Positions 15,073 through 23,761 of a stretch of 30,724 nt of DNA are shown one piece after another. The stretch spans positions 1-30,724 of the forward strand of contig CAYVGO010000024.1 of assembly GCA_964450725.1 (NCBI GenBank), written 5' to 3'. The DNA comes from CAYVGO01 sp964450725 (lineage in GTDB: Bacteria; Bacteroidota; Bacteroidia; Bacteroidales; UBA932). The first letter of the stretch is position 1. Every line of letters starts with the position of its first letter. The translations under genes and the position numbers were made by a program. The notes beneath the pieces were generated by a model that was given only the letters and a program-made list of their open reading frames with translations, was not told the origin of the DNA and did not search any database.

Positions 15073-16725
15073 TTACCTTCCTCTTTCCTCCACCAATATT
15101 GCTTGGTCGGCAGGAATATTTATCAAAACCTTTCCTTCTGCATTTCGTAGCAGATAGGTATTAGAAACCATGTCAAACAAGTCTCCTTTGTTACTCAAAG
15201 TATATTCTATGGTTTTTTCTTCTTTATAAGGATTGTATAGTAAAAAGACTGGCAAAGAACTTTTATTATAAAAGTCTGTTGTGTTACAGTTTAGTTTTAG
15301 GATTGCCTCCACATTGGTGGTTTCTACCATAGCACCGAAGATACCTACAGGAGAAGTACTGTAAAGACTAAACATACTCTGAGGAGGATTGTTTGGATTC
15401 CACTTCGGACCATCTCCCAACGCTACGGGAGAGACATTTTTCAATGCAGTTTTTCCGTAATCGTCAGTTTTACGGAGTCCTTCATAAGCCACTACACCTT
15501 TGGTAATCTCTTTTAATTCCGGTAACCATTGATGGCGATTATCAATTTGAACGGGGAAAAAGAGTCGGCAAGCATTGACATTATTAAGCATCCATTTTCC
15601 TATAGCACGAGCATATTGGGGTTGATATTTGACCATCGGAACAAATGGCCATGCAAGTTTTATACTGTTCATTAAAAAAGCATATCCGCCACCGTCGGTA
15701 ATACTTCCTTGTAATCCATGTACATCATAGTCTCCCCAACGTTCAGCAATTACTCCCCAGCCATATCTTCCTTTTGGGTCTGTACATCCATCAAACACCC
15801 AATCTAACATTTTTGCGATATCGAACTTTGTTCCGCTTTCTGCATTAATAGCAGCTGCTGTAAATACACCCAACGGGAGTAAGATTTCATAAAACCGACT
15901 TTCTTTTTGGTTCTCTAATACTTTGAGAGCACTGATAGCTCTGTTGAGATAACGTGGGTCTCCAAACTTACGATAAGCCAAATACAATACATAAGCATGA
16001 CCTCCGGCAGCATCTTGCTGTAGTGGTATATGATTGACCATTCCTTTCATTTGGTAATAATCAAAGTAAGAATAGTCGTAATTTCCATTTAATATTGAGT
16101 CTGCCGCAACAAACTTTTCGGCAATTTGGTGAAGAATCTCATCTGCACCTTCTACATTAGGAAATATATCGCTTACAGCATAATAAAGAGCATTGGGTAA
16201 TATGTCATACCACCAATCACGACCATATCCACCTCCGAGTAAAGCTACCTTTGGAGAAGTATTATTCATCATAATTCCCCAACCATTATCTGTATTAAAA
16301 TAGTTTTGCAGCATCTTTACATAATTCAATCCATTTTGGTTGGTTTTGTCTATTCCTACCAATCCTGCTCCCATAATCGCAGCCATTGAATTTAAACTTT
16401 CGTGAAATTCACCGTTATTTGCTTTTGCCCCTTGCCTCACATCATCAATAGCAGTATAAATACCAAAGGTTTGTTGAGGAATGTTTCTTTGACTATTATC
16501 TAACCATATCACCGTACCAGCTGGAAATTGAGACTGAAAATCAAAAGCATATGCATCAAAATCAATCGCCTTGTTTTTCCAGTGAATAATTTTTAGTGGA
16601 CTTGGAATGTTAGGCATTGTTTCCACTCTGGGAATAGCAACCTGTGATACGGGAAAACCCTCTTGCGATGTCTTGCAAGCGAAAGCAAATAACACAATAG
16701 ATATTGTTATAATAATTTTATTCAT
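15073..16725 (-). CDS. Lipoprotein with putative alpha-toroid domain, paralogue of the T9SS protein
   Basis: This is a 550-residue lipoprotein with Cys17 in A-F-A-C. From residue 37 (M-P-N-I-P-S-P) to the end it parallels the first 545 residues of the protein at 4814-7933. Shared blocks: W-K-N-K-A-I-D-F-D (49-57), A-I-M-G-A-G-L-V-G (116-124), D-W-W-Y-D-I-L-P-N (170-178), Y-E-I-L-L-P-L-G (279-286), M-L-D-W-V-F (307-311), W-G-D-Y-D-V-H-G-L (330-338), Y-A-R-A-I-G-K-W (371-378) and a closing beta-rich part (about 460-550). The helix-rich, Trp-rich build suggests an alpha/alpha-toroid such as is common in glycoside hydrolases and lyases, but I cannot name a family. Unlike its paralogue it has no LamG, Ig-like or sorting domains. 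The residues after the Cys (K-T-S-Q-E) are not strongly acidic, so a periplasmic location is possible. MFS lies 40 bp upstream. Confidence 0.72.
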   Translation of the reverse strand: MNKIIITISIVLFAFACKTSQEGFPVSQVAIPRVETMPNIPSPLKIIHWKNKAIDFDAYAFDFQSQFPAGTVIWLDNSQRNIPQQTFGIYTAIDDVRQGAKANNGEFHESLNSMAAIMGAGLVGIDKTNQNGLNYVKMLQNYFNTDNGWGIMMNNTSPKVALLGGGYGRDWWYDILPNALYYAVSDIFPNVEGADEILHQIAEKFVAADSILNGNYDYSYFDYYQMKGMVNHIPLQQDAAGGHAYVLYLAYRKFGDPRYLNRAISALKVLENQKESRFYEILLPLGVFTAAAINAESGTKFDIAKMLDWVFDGCTDPKGRYGWGVIAERWGDYDVHGLQGSITDGGGYAFLMNSIKLAWPFVPMVKYQPQYARAIGKWMLNNVNACRLFFPVQIDNRHQWLPELKEITKGVVAYEGLRKTDDYGKTALKNVSPVALGDGPKWNPNNPPQSMFSLYSTSPVGIFGAMVETTNVEAILKLNCNTTDFYNKSSLPVFLLYNPYKEEKTIEYTLSNKGDLFDMVSNTYLLRNAEGKVLINIPADQAILVEERGR

Positions 16726-16765
16726 AGATTTTTATTTAATACGAAATACAAATACCATATACCCT

Positions 16766-18037
16766 TCATTCTTTCCTTTCCTCATCCCTGCCATCCTTAT
16801 CACATTCTCTCACAATGTATTTTGCCAAAGGAATAGAAAGGAGTTGTATTACTGCCACAATAATCAAAGCATATTTGAGAGCAAACACCTCAGATACAAA
16901 GTGAGAAAGTCCGATGAATAACAGAAGTCCGAAAGCTCTTCCCCAGAATAATCCAAACTCATGATTCAACACATAAACATATTCATTACGCTTTTCAATC
17001 TTTGATACTACATCAATCACTCTCATCATGATAGGAAAGTATGCTAAATCGTGTAGAGGTTGAAATATCACTTTACATAATACAAATGTAATTACACCGA
17101 CTGCTGAAAAGAGAATTCCGTTACTTAATGTCCCTAAGAAAAAAATTATCAATCCCACGGCAAATACGGTATTACGATGTTTTGGCTTTGTTGTACGTCC
17201 TAAAACATAGACTAAAATGGCAGTAAACACTCCACTGACACCTTGTATAACACCCAACTCTCCCTCCTCTCCTACAAATTTCATAACCAATATTGCAGGT
17301 GCTGTTACTAAAAATCCTTGAACTAATCCTTTAAGACCGGCAAGTAACATTTGAGAATTCCACAATTTGTGAAATTTACGATAGAAAAGTTGCGTAGGAG
17401 GTGTCACTTTAAAAGTTCCCCGCATCAGTACACTTACTGCAAGAATGGTAATAAGTACGACTATAACTGTAACTATTTGATAAGCACGACTTATATCAAT
17501 GGTCCATCCCAACACTTCTTTGCCTTGCATTCCGGCAAGTAGTGTACCAATGCCTAAAGGAACAATAATGGAAGAAACAGTAAAAAAGAAAGACTCTAAC
17601 CCGAAAAAGTAGTTTCTATTGTTGTCTGTGGTAGCATTTAAAGCCAATAGATAACGATTTGTCCAGAAAAAACCTGCGGCAGCACCCATAGCAATTCCGG
17701 CAATCAACAATTCTATGATTGTAAGTTGAGTAAGTATCATCATACCAAACATAGAAATACCAACAATCAAAATACCTAAACAATATAACAATTTTACAGA
17801 CATATACTTTAGTAGTGCTCCATTCACCATAGAGGTTAAAATCAGTCCGACATACATTGCCAACTGGTACATAGCAACAAATTTCGGGCTATTGGTATTA
17901 CGCATAATATATGCTCCGACAAAAATCTCTACTACCGGTAACACAAGGGCAAATAACATGTTAGTCATTAACAACACCCTCATATTGTGGGGTTGGGTTT
18001 TAAATACTTGAAGTTCTTTTCTCAGATTAGTTATCAT
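16766..18037 (-). CDS. MFS transporter, probable oligosaccharide importer
   Basis: This is a 423-residue integral membrane protein with about twelve hydrophobic segments. The first starts near residue 20 after a short charged N-terminus; a charged break falls in the middle near residues 205-230 (M-R-G-T-F-K-V-T-P-P... F-Y-R-K-F-H-K), the usual two-halves arrangement of the major facilitator superfamily. Charged residues between helices, such as K-P-K-H-R-N after helix 8, fit cytoplasmic loops. Its place between the GH130 gene and the toroid lipoprotein suggests it carries the imported oligosaccharide from periplasm to cytoplasm. The substrate is inferred from neighbours only. The C-terminus is very charged (E-R-K-E). 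GH130 ends 78 bp upstream. Confidence 0.85.
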   Translation of the reverse strand: MITNLRKELQVFKTQPHNMRVLLMTNMLFALVLPVVEIFVGAYIMRNTNSPKFVAMYQLAMYVGLILTSMVNGALLKYMSVKLLYCLGILIVGISMFGMMILTQLTIIELLIAGIAMGAAAGFFWTNRYLLALNATTDNNRNYFFGLESFFFTVSSIIVPLGIGTLLAGMQGKEVLGWTIDISRAYQIVTVIVVLITILAVSVLMRGTFKVTPPTQLFYRKFHKLWNSQMLLAGLKGLVQGFLVTAPAILVMKFVGEEGELGVIQGVSGVFTAILVYVLGRTTKPKHRNTVFAVGLIIFFLGTLSNGILFSAVGVITFVLCKVIFQPLHDLAYFPIMMRVIDVVSKIEKRNEYVYVLNHEFGLFWGRAFGLLLFIGLSHFVSEVFALKYALIIVAVIQLLSIPLAKYIVRECDKDGRDEERKE

Positions 18038-18115
18038 TATTGTTATCGGTTAGTATATATTTTTCGTTATTTTCACTTTGTAATTATGTAAAATCAATTA
18101 TTTCATAGAATAACA

Positions 18116-19162
18116 TTACACACCTAACGACTGTAATATTTGAGAGATAGATAATGTTGCATAACAAATTACTTCGTCGCTGGCTCCATAATACATATGA
18201 ATAGTATCGCCTTCCACATAATGCCCGTTAGTAAATACCACATTACCGAAAAATCCGGTTTGTTCATAGGGTGCATCCGGCTCAAAAATAGGATTCACAC
18301 TACGAGCCAATACCTTTGTAGGATCATGTAAATCTAAGAGTAACGCTCCCAAACAATAACGATGTTGTTTGTTAGCACCATGATAAATTTCAAGCCATCC
18401 TTTGTCTGTTTTTATCGGTGCAGCACCAGCTCCAACACGTGCAGAATCCCAACTGTCTACCCTTGTTGTAGCAATACAGTGATGATTTCCCCAGTGAATA
18501 CGGTCAGGAGATTGTGCTATCCATATATAGTTACCTCCTAATTCCGGGCTACTCGGACGATGAAATGCGTAATAATATTGTCCTATTCTCTCTTCAAATA
18601 TAGCGCAGTCTTTATTATGAGGGGGAAAAATCATGCCATGTCGAATAAATTCCTTAAAATTTTTGGTTTCCATTAATCCTACTCCTACTGCTACAGAAGA
18701 TACTTCTGTAAACGTAAGGAAAAATCCGTCATTCATTGTAGCCACTCGACAATCTTCAATACCAAAAGTTTCTAAAGCCCCTTGTCCGAAAATGGGAGGA
18801 TAGTTCTTATCTTCAAAAAAGTTAATCCCGTCCTCACTACACACCAAACGAAGATATGACAGTGTGGTCAAATAATTTTGTCCTTTATAATTAATCACAC
18901 GAGGATCTGAAGCATCTAAGTCGGCATCATTCTCTTGAAATGATAAAACTTCAATCTCTCCACGTTTATTATATATAGGGAAACTTATTTTACCTTTTAT
19001 TTGTTTAGGACGTTCTGCCACGCGGAGCAGTAGCCAGATTTTACTTTGATATCTAAACACTCCAGGATTAAGGAGACAAGTGATTTCCATTCCCTCAATC
19101 ATTGGTTGTAAATCAGAAGGTTTCAAAAGTGGATTTTTTGTGTGTCGATTAGCGAGTAGCAT
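18116..19162 (-). CDS. Glycoside hydrolase family 130 protein (beta-mannoside phosphorylase or beta-mannosidase)
   Basis: This is a 348-residue protein without a signal peptide, so cytoplasmic. GH130 features: five-bladed propeller pattern with D-P-R-V-I (about 87-91), F-G-I-E-D-C-R-V, P-P-H-N-K-D-C-A-I-F, F-H-R-P-S-S-P-E-L-G-G-N-Y-I-W-I, S-A-R-V-G-A-G-A-A-P-I, G-W-L-E-I-Y-H-G-A and G-F-F-G-N-V-V-F. In this family an Asp acts through the substrate's 3-OH, and most members phosphorolyse beta-1,4- or beta-1,2-mannosides, while a subgroup hydrolyses beta-1,2-mannosides. The E-D-C-R sequence, with Cys where many members have Pro, and the G-G-N-Y-I-W block remind me of the beta-1,2-mannoside group, but I cannot settle phosphorylase versus hydrolase. 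It is first in the PUL, transcribed divergently from the regulator at 19534. Confidence 0.88.
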   Translation of the reverse strand: MLLANRHTKNPLLKPSDLQPMIEGMEITCLLNPGVFRYQSKIWLLLRVAERPKQIKGKISFPIYNKRGEIEVLSFQENDADLDASDPRVINYKGQNYLTTLSYLRLVCSEDGINFFEDKNYPPIFGQGALETFGIEDCRVATMNDGFFLTFTEVSSVAVGVGLMETKNFKEFIRHGMIFPPHNKDCAIFEERIGQYYYAFHRPSSPELGGNYIWIAQSPDRIHWGNHHCIATTRVDSWDSARVGAGAAPIKTDKGWLEIYHGANKQHRYCLGALLLDLHDPTKVLARSVNPIFEPDAPYEQTGFFGNVVFTNGHYVEGDTIHMYYGASDEVICYATLSISQILQSLGV

Positions 19163-19199
19163 TGTAATAATGTAATTGCTTTAGTAATAAATTTCTGAA

Positions 19200-19207
19200 C
19201 AAAATTA
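19200..19207 (-). promoter_or_regulatory. Candidate -7 box for the GH130-led PUL operon
   Basis: On the minus strand TAATTTTG (19207-19200) fits TAnnTTTG. It lies 37 bases before the GH130 start. There is no clear TTG at -33, consistent with a promoter that needs an activator. Confidence 0.4.
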
Positions 19208-19241
19208 AATAGTAAAATGCACAGAGAAGTATCCTTTAAGA

Positions 19242-19288
19242 ACAAAAAAGTGTACTTATTTTGATTGTTGCAAAAAGATACCTTTTTG
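19242..19288. promoter_or_regulatory. Two A/T-rich dyads, candidate regulator-binding sites
   Basis: CAAAAAG (19271-19277), spacer ATAC, CTTTTTG (19282-19288) is a perfect dyad. An imperfect one, CAAAAAAGT-GT-ACTTATTTTG, lies about 28 bp to its left. Both sit upstream of the GH130 -7 box. Binding by the adjacent hybrid regulator is inference. Confidence 0.35.
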
Positions 19289-19334
19289 TCATTTAAGCAT
19301 ACTCTTTACTCTTTAGATATTAAATTCTATGGCG

Positions 19335-19342
19335 TATTTTTG
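19335..19342 (+). promoter_or_regulatory. Candidate -7 box for the hybrid two-component regulator
   Basis: TATTTTTG at 19335-19342 fits TAnnTTTG, about 190 bases before the ATG. No TTG is found at the right distance. Other starts closer to the gene cannot be excluded. Confidence 0.35.
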
Positions 19343-19533
19343 TACGAAGGAATGAAAACGTATCAACTATAAAGATGAATGATGTACAAAAATAAATTTG
19401 GACAGAAGTTATCTGAATATATTTCACACGTAAACCTGTAAGCAAAATAAGGTTGAGCAAAGCAATGTATTGTTATGTTTTTATTACACGCAAGATATTC
19501 CCTCTGCCTTAAATAATGTAAAAACAAAATATA

Positions 19534-22500
19534 ATGAATAAATATAAAATCTTTTTACTTCATTTCCTGATTCTTTTTTCTTTAGGGGTTAATCATGCGT
19601 CACCATGGAAAAACTACAAAATGATTCTACGATTAGGAAATAACGACGGACTATCTAACAGTTCTATCAATGATTTGTTTCAAGATTCTGACGGGCGAAT
19701 GTGGATTGCGACGTGGGACGGGCTTAACAGTTATAACGGAAAACAGGTAGAAACCTTTCGACCCGATGCAGGAAATCCGACATCAATCAGTTATCATGTT
19801 GTCAGAACAATTACCGAAGATAAAGAAGGTTATCTTTGGATTGCGACTGATTTTGGATTAAATCGAATGAATAGAAGTAACAAAACTTTTGTTCCTTATT
19901 ATTTTGGATACCCACAGCGTGGAATGTTACGAGAAAACTCTTTTATCTGTACTATTGACACATTTGGAGGTGTGTGGGCAGGGATATTCAAATCGGGACT
20001 TTATCACTATAATCACCAGACAAAAGAATTTGATAAAATTGAAGTCTGGGGAGTCAATTCACATCAGATTACTCAATTAGTCGCAGACGTTCAGAACCAT
20101 CTTTGGTTATCTACCGGGAATGAAGAATTAACCATAATAACATTAAACGATAGCGGTTCATATTCTTCCTCAGAAAAAATCAAACTCTCTTCTCCTGTCA
20201 GAAAATTACTCTTTGACGGTAAAAACCACGTATGGGGACAGTTACAAAACGGAGAATATATTTGGATCAACAGTCAAACCAAATCTATAGAACCATTACC
20301 TATTCATATTAAGTCTGAGTTTACCTTTCAAGATATTGTTTATTCAAACCAATGTTATTACATTGCCACATCGGGAGGATTATTCATTTATTCTCATGGT
20401 TTGGGAACTATTGCCCATGAGTTTTCACACCTTTCACTCTTTTCACTTTTATTTGGAAATGATAAAATCCTCTGGTTAGGTAGTGACTCTCAAGGAGTTT
20501 TCAGAGTTATCAATCAACAAAAGCCATTCTACTCGTTGACAGGAGAAGATGTATTGGGTTTAAAGAACCATCCAGTTCGAGCCATTCAAGTAATTGACAA
20601 AAATATCTATCTTGGAACAAAAGGCGGAGGATTACTTCAAATACCGGCAAAAGAAAAAGAGAATGATAATATTATAGAAAAACATTTTTCTCAGACACAC
20701 GGCCTTCTCAATACTTCTATTCTGTCATTAGCCAATGATCTGGGAAAAGGTATATTTATCGGCACTGACGGTGTTGGATTATTTTATCGTCAATTAGAAT
20801 CTGAGAAAATATTAACATTGGATAAATCTCCGGAATTAAAATCTATTTACGCATTACTTCCGCAGTCAGATTCTGTATTATGGGTAGGAACAAGCGGAAA
20901 TGGCTTGTTTCATATTACATTACGTCGAGATCGCAAAAGTCAAATTCCGTTCATACAAAAAATAAAGCGATATACATACCAAAGCCAAAATAAAGCTGGT
21001 ATCAACAATAACATTATCTATTCGCTCTGTATTGAAAGTGATTCTTTATTGTGGATTGCTACCCGTGGAGGAGGATTGAATTGTCTCAATTTACATACTC
21101 ACCAATTTACGGCATATTTACATAGCAATATTGACCCTCAGAGTTTGAGCAACAACGATGTTATTGCTTTGTTATTATCAGAAAATAAAACGTTGTGGAT
21201 AGGAACCGGCGGAGGATTAAACCAGCGAATTATGAATAAAAATAATGAATATGAATTTGTCCGATTCACTGAACAAAACGGAATACCTAATGCCACCATC
21301 CATGCTTTACAAGAAGATATGAACCATCGAATTTGGGCATCGACCAATAAAGGATTATTCCGCCTCAATCCTCAAACCCAAGAGTTTAACTTTTATGACT
21401 ATCAAGATGGTTTACAAAGTAATGAATTTTCTGACGGCGCCTCATTTAGTTTGCATCAAGGTAAAAGATTATTTTTTGGAGGTATTAACGGAATTACCCT
21501 GTTTTATCCTGAAGCCATTGAAACTCAAAAAGAATTACCACGATTTCAACTTGACGAGATTTTAGTAAACAATCAACCATTACAAACGTCTATTGCACTA
21601 AATCAGCATTATACTTTTAATCATCAAAGCCAGTATCTGAGTTTCCGATTTTCTATTTTTGACTATATATCAAATCCCAAGTGTAAAATATCTTACAAAC
21701 TCAGTGGCGGAGTCTCGTTAACTCCAAAGAGCAATGAATGGATTGACTTATCTTCTCGAGAAATTATTCTCTCCAATCTCTCTTCAGGAGATTATACTTT
21801 AAAAATACGTTATTCCAACAGTGATAATATTTGGAGTGTTGCACCCATTATCATAACCTTTACCATTCTCTCTCCTTGGTGGTTAACCCCTTTTGCCATT
21901 ATAGGTTATATCCTTCTTTCTCTTGGCATTACCTATTGGATTATTCTCAGTTTACGAAACAGACTTAAGTTAGCTCATCGCCTTCAACTTGAAACTTTTG
22001 AAAAAAAGAAATTAGAAGACATCCATCAAGCCAAATTGCGATTTTTTACCAACATTGCACATGAATTTTCTAATTCTATTACATTGATTTATGGTCCTTC
22101 AGAAAGATTACTTGCAGAAGATGGGCTAAACGATAAAACAAGGTCGTATCTTTCAGTCATCCGTAACAGCGCAAGACGCATGCAAAGTTTAATACAACAA
22201 TTGATGGAATTTCGAAAAGCCGAAACCGGGCATTTGGCATTACATTATGAGCGAGTCGATGTGCCGGAATTAATCCGTTACACTGCAGACAACTTCCTCG
22301 ACCAAATTGCTCAAAAAGGAATTGTATTTACGGTTGAAAATAAATGTAAGAATATTGACTTTTGGATTTCTGACCGCGATGCATTGGAAAAAATCATTTT
22401 TAATTTACTATCTAATGCTTGTAAATATACAGAAGAAAATGGACATATAAGCATCACAATCACGATTGACTCATCAGGAGAACTTGTATTAACATGTAAA

Positions 22501-23598
22501 AACAGCGGAGAAGGTATTGCCCCCGAAAACATCAAGTTAATATTTAATCGATTTAAAGTATTAGATTCAATTGCCAATCCTTTTAGTAAAAATAATCTAC
22601 CTCGAAACGGAATAGGATTAGCACTTTGCCAAAGTCTCACAACATTACTCAAAGGTTCTATCACAGCAGAAAGCGAAGAAGGTAAATTTACTGTATTTAT
22701 TGTCAGACTACCTTCATTAGATGAATCGTTACTACAATCATCTACATCAATACAAAAAAATCTTACGACACCCGGAAGAAATCTACCAGCATATTCCTCA
22801 TTCCAACAAGAGGGCAGAAAAATTAAAGTTTTGATTGTTGATGATGACGCAGACATCAGATTTTTCATCCATGAAACATTATCAACACAATTCGAAGTAA
22901 TAGAAGCTCAGAATGGAGAAGAAGCATTAGAACAAGTCAAAACCCGTCGCCCTCAAATTATTGTTACAGATATACTCATGCCGTTACTCAACGGTATTGA
23001 ATTAGTCAAACAACTCAAAAATAATGCTACTACAAAACACATTCCTATCATTATTCTCTCTTCAAAAGTATCCATTGAAGATCAACTGCAAGGTTTAAGT
23101 GTTGGAGCTGTTAATTATCTCAACAAGCCTTTCCATCCTGATTTACTGATTGCTTCAATTAATTCACTGATAGGTTCCGTAGCATCAACACTTGAATATT
23201 CAACTTCTCCGCAAAGCAATAAAATAATGTATGGAGAAAAAGAACTTGACAAAGAAGACTATGATTTTATTTCTCAAACATTGGCTATTCTTTCAAGAAA
23301 CTTAGACAACGACGAATATAATCAAGATATGTTGGCACGAGAACTCTCTATCACCAAAGTACAATTTTATCGGAGAATAAAACGCATTACAGGGCGCACC
23401 CCATCCGACTTTATTCGCCACTATCGATTTACACAGGTAGAGCGTCTTTTGGTTACTACTACCCGTACCATTCAGGAAATTATGTATGATTGCGGTTTTA
23501 GGAACAAAGCCTACTTCTTCCGTGAGTTTGCAAAAATCTACAACGTCACACCCAAAGAGTATCGACAGTCTCATCGTAAACAACAGAAACCTTTATAA
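19534..23598 (+). CDS. Hybrid two-component system sensor kinase/AraC-type regulator (HTCS)
   Basis: This 1354-residue protein combines sensor, kinase, receiver and DNA-binding parts. Signal peptide 1-23; two seven-bladed-propeller-type Reg_prop regions (about 25-670) with repeated D-G-x-x-W-I-A-T and L-W-I-G-T; Y_Y_Y domain (about 680-770); membrane helix near 780-805; histidine kinase with phospho-His843 in N-I-A-H-E-F; ATPase with F-N-L-L-S-N-A; receiver about 1097-1215 with acidic D-D-D, phospho-Asp1146 (T-D-I-L-M-P) and K-P-F; AraC helix-turn-helix about 1255-1345, with Q-F-Y-R-R-I-K-R and a second helix pair ending P-K-E-Y-R. In such proteins the periplasmic propeller binds the oligosaccharide released by the PUL, and the DNA-binding end switches on the PUL. 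After the His the sequence is S-N-S-I rather than the common T-P-L, a variant that keeps the His. Confidence 0.94.
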   Translation: MNKYKIFLLHFLILFSLGVNHASPWKNYKMILRLGNNDGLSNSSINDLFQDSDGRMWIATWDGLNSYNGKQVETFRPDAGNPTSISYHVVRTITEDKEGYLWIATDFGLNRMNRSNKTFVPYYFGYPQRGMLRENSFICTIDTFGGVWAGIFKSGLYHYNHQTKEFDKIEVWGVNSHQITQLVADVQNHLWLSTGNEELTIITLNDSGSYSSSEKIKLSSPVRKLLFDGKNHVWGQLQNGEYIWINSQTKSIEPLPIHIKSEFTFQDIVYSNQCYYIATSGGLFIYSHGLGTIAHEFSHLSLFSLLFGNDKILWLGSDSQGVFRVINQQKPFYSLTGEDVLGLKNHPVRAIQVIDKNIYLGTKGGGLLQIPAKEKENDNIIEKHFSQTHGLLNTSILSLANDLGKGIFIGTDGVGLFYRQLESEKILTLDKSPELKSIYALLPQSDSVLWVGTSGNGLFHITLRRDRKSQIPFIQKIKRYTYQSQNKAGINNNIIYSLCIESDSLLWIATRGGGLNCLNLHTHQFTAYLHSNIDPQSLSNNDVIALLLSENKTLWIGTGGGLNQRIMNKNNEYEFVRFTEQNGIPNATIHALQEDMNHRIWASTNKGLFRLNPQTQEFNFYDYQDGLQSNEFSDGASFSLHQGKRLFFGGINGITLFYPEAIETQKELPRFQLDEILVNNQPLQTSIALNQHYTFNHQSQYLSFRFSIFDYISNPKCKISYKLSGGVSLTPKSNEWIDLSSREIILSNLSSGDYTLKIRYSNSDNIWSVAPIIITFTILSPWWLTPFAIIGYILLSLGITYWIILSLRNRLKLAHRLQLETFEKKKLEDIHQAKLRFFTNIAHEFSNSITLIYGPSERLLAEDGLNDKTRSYLSVIRNSARRMQSLIQQLMEFRKAETGHLALHYERVDVPELIRYTADNFLDQIAQKGIVFTVENKCKNIDFWISDRDALEKIIFNLLSNACKYTEENGHISITITIDSSGELVLTCKNSGEGIAPENIKLIFNRFKVLDSIANPFSKNNLPRNGIGLALCQSLTTLLKGSITAESEEGKFTVFIVRLPSLDESLLQSSTSIQKNLTTPGRNLPAYSSFQQEGRKIKVLIVDDDADIRFFIHETLSTQFEVIEAQNGEEALEQVKTRRPQIIVTDILMPLLNGIELVKQLKNNATTKHIPIIILSSKVSIEDQLQGLSVGAVNYLNKPFHPDLLIASINSLIGSVASTLEYSTSPQSNKIMYGEKELDKEDYDFISQTLAILSRNLDNDEYNQDMLARELSITKVQFYRRIKRITGRTPSDFIRHYRFTQVERLLVTTTRTIQEIMYDCGFRNKAYFFREFAKIYNVTPKEYRQSHRKQQKPL

Positions 23599-23617
23599 TT
23601 ATCAAGATAACTTATAA
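23593..23617 (+). terminator. A/T-rich hairpin at the end of the regulator gene
   Basis: TTATAATTATC (23593-23603), two bases, then GATAAcTTATAA (23606-23617) pair over 11 bp with one bulge and include the stop codon. There is no following T-run, so termination is doubtful. Confidence 0.25.
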
Positions 23618-23721
23618 ATACATGAACGTAGTACATTTACATAGCACAGCAATATGTTTCATTTTATATTATGTACTTCATATTCTACATTTCTTTCCTT
23701 CCGTCATTCATTAAATATTAG

Positions 23722-23729
23722 TACCTTTG
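23722..23729 (+). promoter_or_regulatory. Promoter -7 box for the yqeY-led operon
   Basis: TACCTTTG at 23722-23729 is a full -7 match, 32 bases before the ATG at 23762. It also shows that an upstream in-frame ATG at 23654 cannot be the normal start, because it precedes the promoter. Confidence 0.6.
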
Positions 23730-23761
23730 TTTTTCAACTATTATACTTAATAGGAATTATT

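Larger units (their letters stand above)
19163..19533. promoter_or_regulatory. Divergent regulatory region between GH130 and the hybrid regulator
   Basis: This 371-bp spacer has no gene. It holds a candidate -7 box for each direction (19200-19207 minus, 19335-19342 plus) and two A/T-rich dyads between them (19242-19262 and 19271-19288). About 190 bases between 19343 and 19533 show no clear structure and would be a long leader of the regulator gene. Confidence 0.6.

Noticed and set aside
15073..16725. GH76 alpha-mannanase or GH92 mannosidase for the toroid lipoprotein
   Set aside because: I do not see the adjacent Asp-Asp pair of GH76 or the GH92 motifs, so I left the family open.
22311..22868. 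185-codon minus-strand frame inside the regulator gene
   Set aside because: It lies opposite the kinase domain coding sequence and has no recognisable motif.
23654..23761. Upstream extension of the yqeY frame
   Set aside because: The extra 36 residues are hydrophobic, unlike the family, and the promoter box lies within them.
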